Assembly (NCBI GenBank): GCA_009996615.1
Contig: JAACZU010000012.1
Location: forward strand, 1-64,000
DNA from: Rhodanobacteraceae bacterium
Lineage (GTDB): Bacteria > Pseudomonadota > Gammaproteobacteria > Xanthomonadales > Rhodanobacteraceae
Length of the DNA: 64,000 bases
Direction of reading: 5' to 3'
Shown here: positions 63,297 through 64,000 of the stretch, piece by piece
Numbering within the stretch: the first letter of the stretch is position 1
Layout: every line of letters starts with the position of its first letter
Notes under the pieces: generated by a model
Databases searched by the model: none
What the model saw: the letters and a program-made list of their open reading frames with translations, nothing else
What the model was told of the DNA's origin: nothing
Made by a program: the position numbers and the translations under genes

Positions 63297-64000
63297 GTGT
63301 CGACGACGATAGAAGCCACCGCCGCCGCGGCCACCACCGAGGCGCGCATTCCGCGCCAGATTCCGTACATCATCGGCAACGAGGCCGGCGAGCGCTTCGG
63401 CTTCTACGGGATGCGCAACATCCTGACGCCGTTCCTGATCGGATCACTGCTGCTGTACGCGCCGGAGGCCGAGCGCGCCGGCGTCGCCAAGGACGTGTTC
63501 CACACCTTCGTGATCGGCGTGTATTTCTTCCCGCTGCTCGGCGGCTGGCTGTCGGACCGCTTCTTCGGCAAGTACCGCACCACGCTGTGGCTGTCGCTGG
63601 TGTACTGCCTCGGCTTCGTCTGCCTGGCGCTGAGCACCGGCAACCGCACCGGCTTCTACGCCGGCCTGTTCCTGATCGCGCTCGGTTCCGGCGGCATCAA
63701 GCCGCTGGTGTCGGCGTTCGTCGGCGACCAGTTCGACCAGAGCAACAAGCACCTGGCGAAAGTCGTCTACGACGCGTTCTACTGGACGATCAATTTCGGT
63801 TCGTTCTTCGCCTCGCTGCTGATGCCGATCTTCCTGCGCAGCCACGGCCCGGCGGTCGCGTTCGGCATTCCCGGCGCGCTGATGTTCATCGCGACGCTGG
63901 TGCTCTGGCTCGGACGGCGCAAGTACGTGATGGTGCCGCCGTCGCCGCCCGACCCGCACTCGTTCCTGCGCGTCGCGCGCACGGCGCTGCTCGCGCGCAC
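63297..64000 (+). CDS. POT-family proton-dependent peptide transporter (5' part)
   Basis: The window ends inside this gene; 234 codons are present. The start is probably GTG at 63297 (encoding M-STTIEATAAAATTEARIPRQIPYIIGNEAGERFGFYGMRNIL). The ERFxxYG-like motif ERFGFYGMRNIL in the first helix, and the following helices (FVIGVYFFPLLGGWLSDRFFGKYRT, LIALGSGGIKPLVSAFVGDQF), are hallmarks of POT/PTR symporters of the major facilitator superfamily. They import di- and tripeptides with protons. Roughly the first half of the protein is visible. Confidence 0.9.
   Translation, partial: MSTTIEATAAAATTEARIPRQIPYIIGNEAGERFGFYGMRNILTPFLIGSLLLYAPEAERAGVAKDVFHTFVIGVYFFPLLGGWLSDRFFGKYRTTLWLSLVYCLGFVCLALSTGNRTGFYAGLFLIALGSGGIKPLVSAFVGDQFDQSNKHLAKVVYDAFYWTINFGSFFASLLMPIFLRSHGPAVAFGIPGALMFIATLVLWLGRRKYVMVPPSPPDPHSFLRVARTALLAR

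Overview
The window is very GC-rich, densely coded bacterial chromosome. Gene order (miaA-hfq-hflX-hflK-hflC-DUF2065-purA, rnr-rlmB, xseB-ispA, pstSCAB-phoU) and several families of short dispersed intergenic repeats point to a gammaproteobacterium, most likely of the Xanthomonadales (Lysobacteraceae/Rhodanobacteraceae). That placement is inference from gene content; no rRNA is present. I see no phage, integrase, insertion sequence or CRISPR array.

Layout. 1-9.2 kb: a YcaQ-like DNA glycosylase, an M61 peptidase, an intracellular PHA depolymerase, a periplasmic cyclophilin, a YpfJ-type metallopeptidase, a MerR/TipAS regulator, RNase T and a zinc-ribbon protein. 9.3-14 kb: the phosphate-uptake operon pstSCAB-phoU with a candidate Pho box. 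14.2-25.1 kb, all on the minus strand: a complete selenocysteine module in transcription order fdnG, fdnH, fdnI, fdhE, selA, selB, selC (tRNA-Sec), selD. The client enzyme, formate dehydrogenase N, is read through an in-frame UGA at residue 197, followed by a SECIS-like hairpin. The block therefore holds the enzyme, its chaperone, and the selenium donor, tRNA, synthase and elongation factor needed to make it.

25.2-32 kb: rlmB, rnr, tRNA-Leu(CAG) with its own promoter and terminator, then a tandem glycine riboswitch in front of gcvP. 32.2-41.3 kb: a type I restriction-modification island (minus strand): hsdM, hsdS, an HNH nuclease overlapping hsdS by 4 nt, a nucleotidyltransferase/HEPN pair, a helix-turn-helix regulator and hsdR. 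Clear palindromes lie in front of the nucleotidyltransferase and the regulator. 41.4-49.6 kb: an HD hydrolase, a DUF2784 membrane protein, an alpha/beta hydrolase, DUF72, the bacterial NHEJ pair ligD-ku, a MerR-TPR protein and an AbrB/Doc toxin-antitoxin pair. 49.6-56.3 kb: purA, DUF2065, hflC, hflK, hflX, hfq, miaA. HflX appears to start at CTG and carries an in-frame copy of a dispersed repeat. 56.3-64 kb: a MerR/copper-ATPase operon, tdh, tilS, xseB, ispA and the start of a peptide (POT) transporter cut by the window end.

Nearly every long gap between genes is filled by dispersed repeats of a few families (listed as repeat features). Because of the high GC, long open frames antisense to or shifted from real genes are common; I treated these as shadows.
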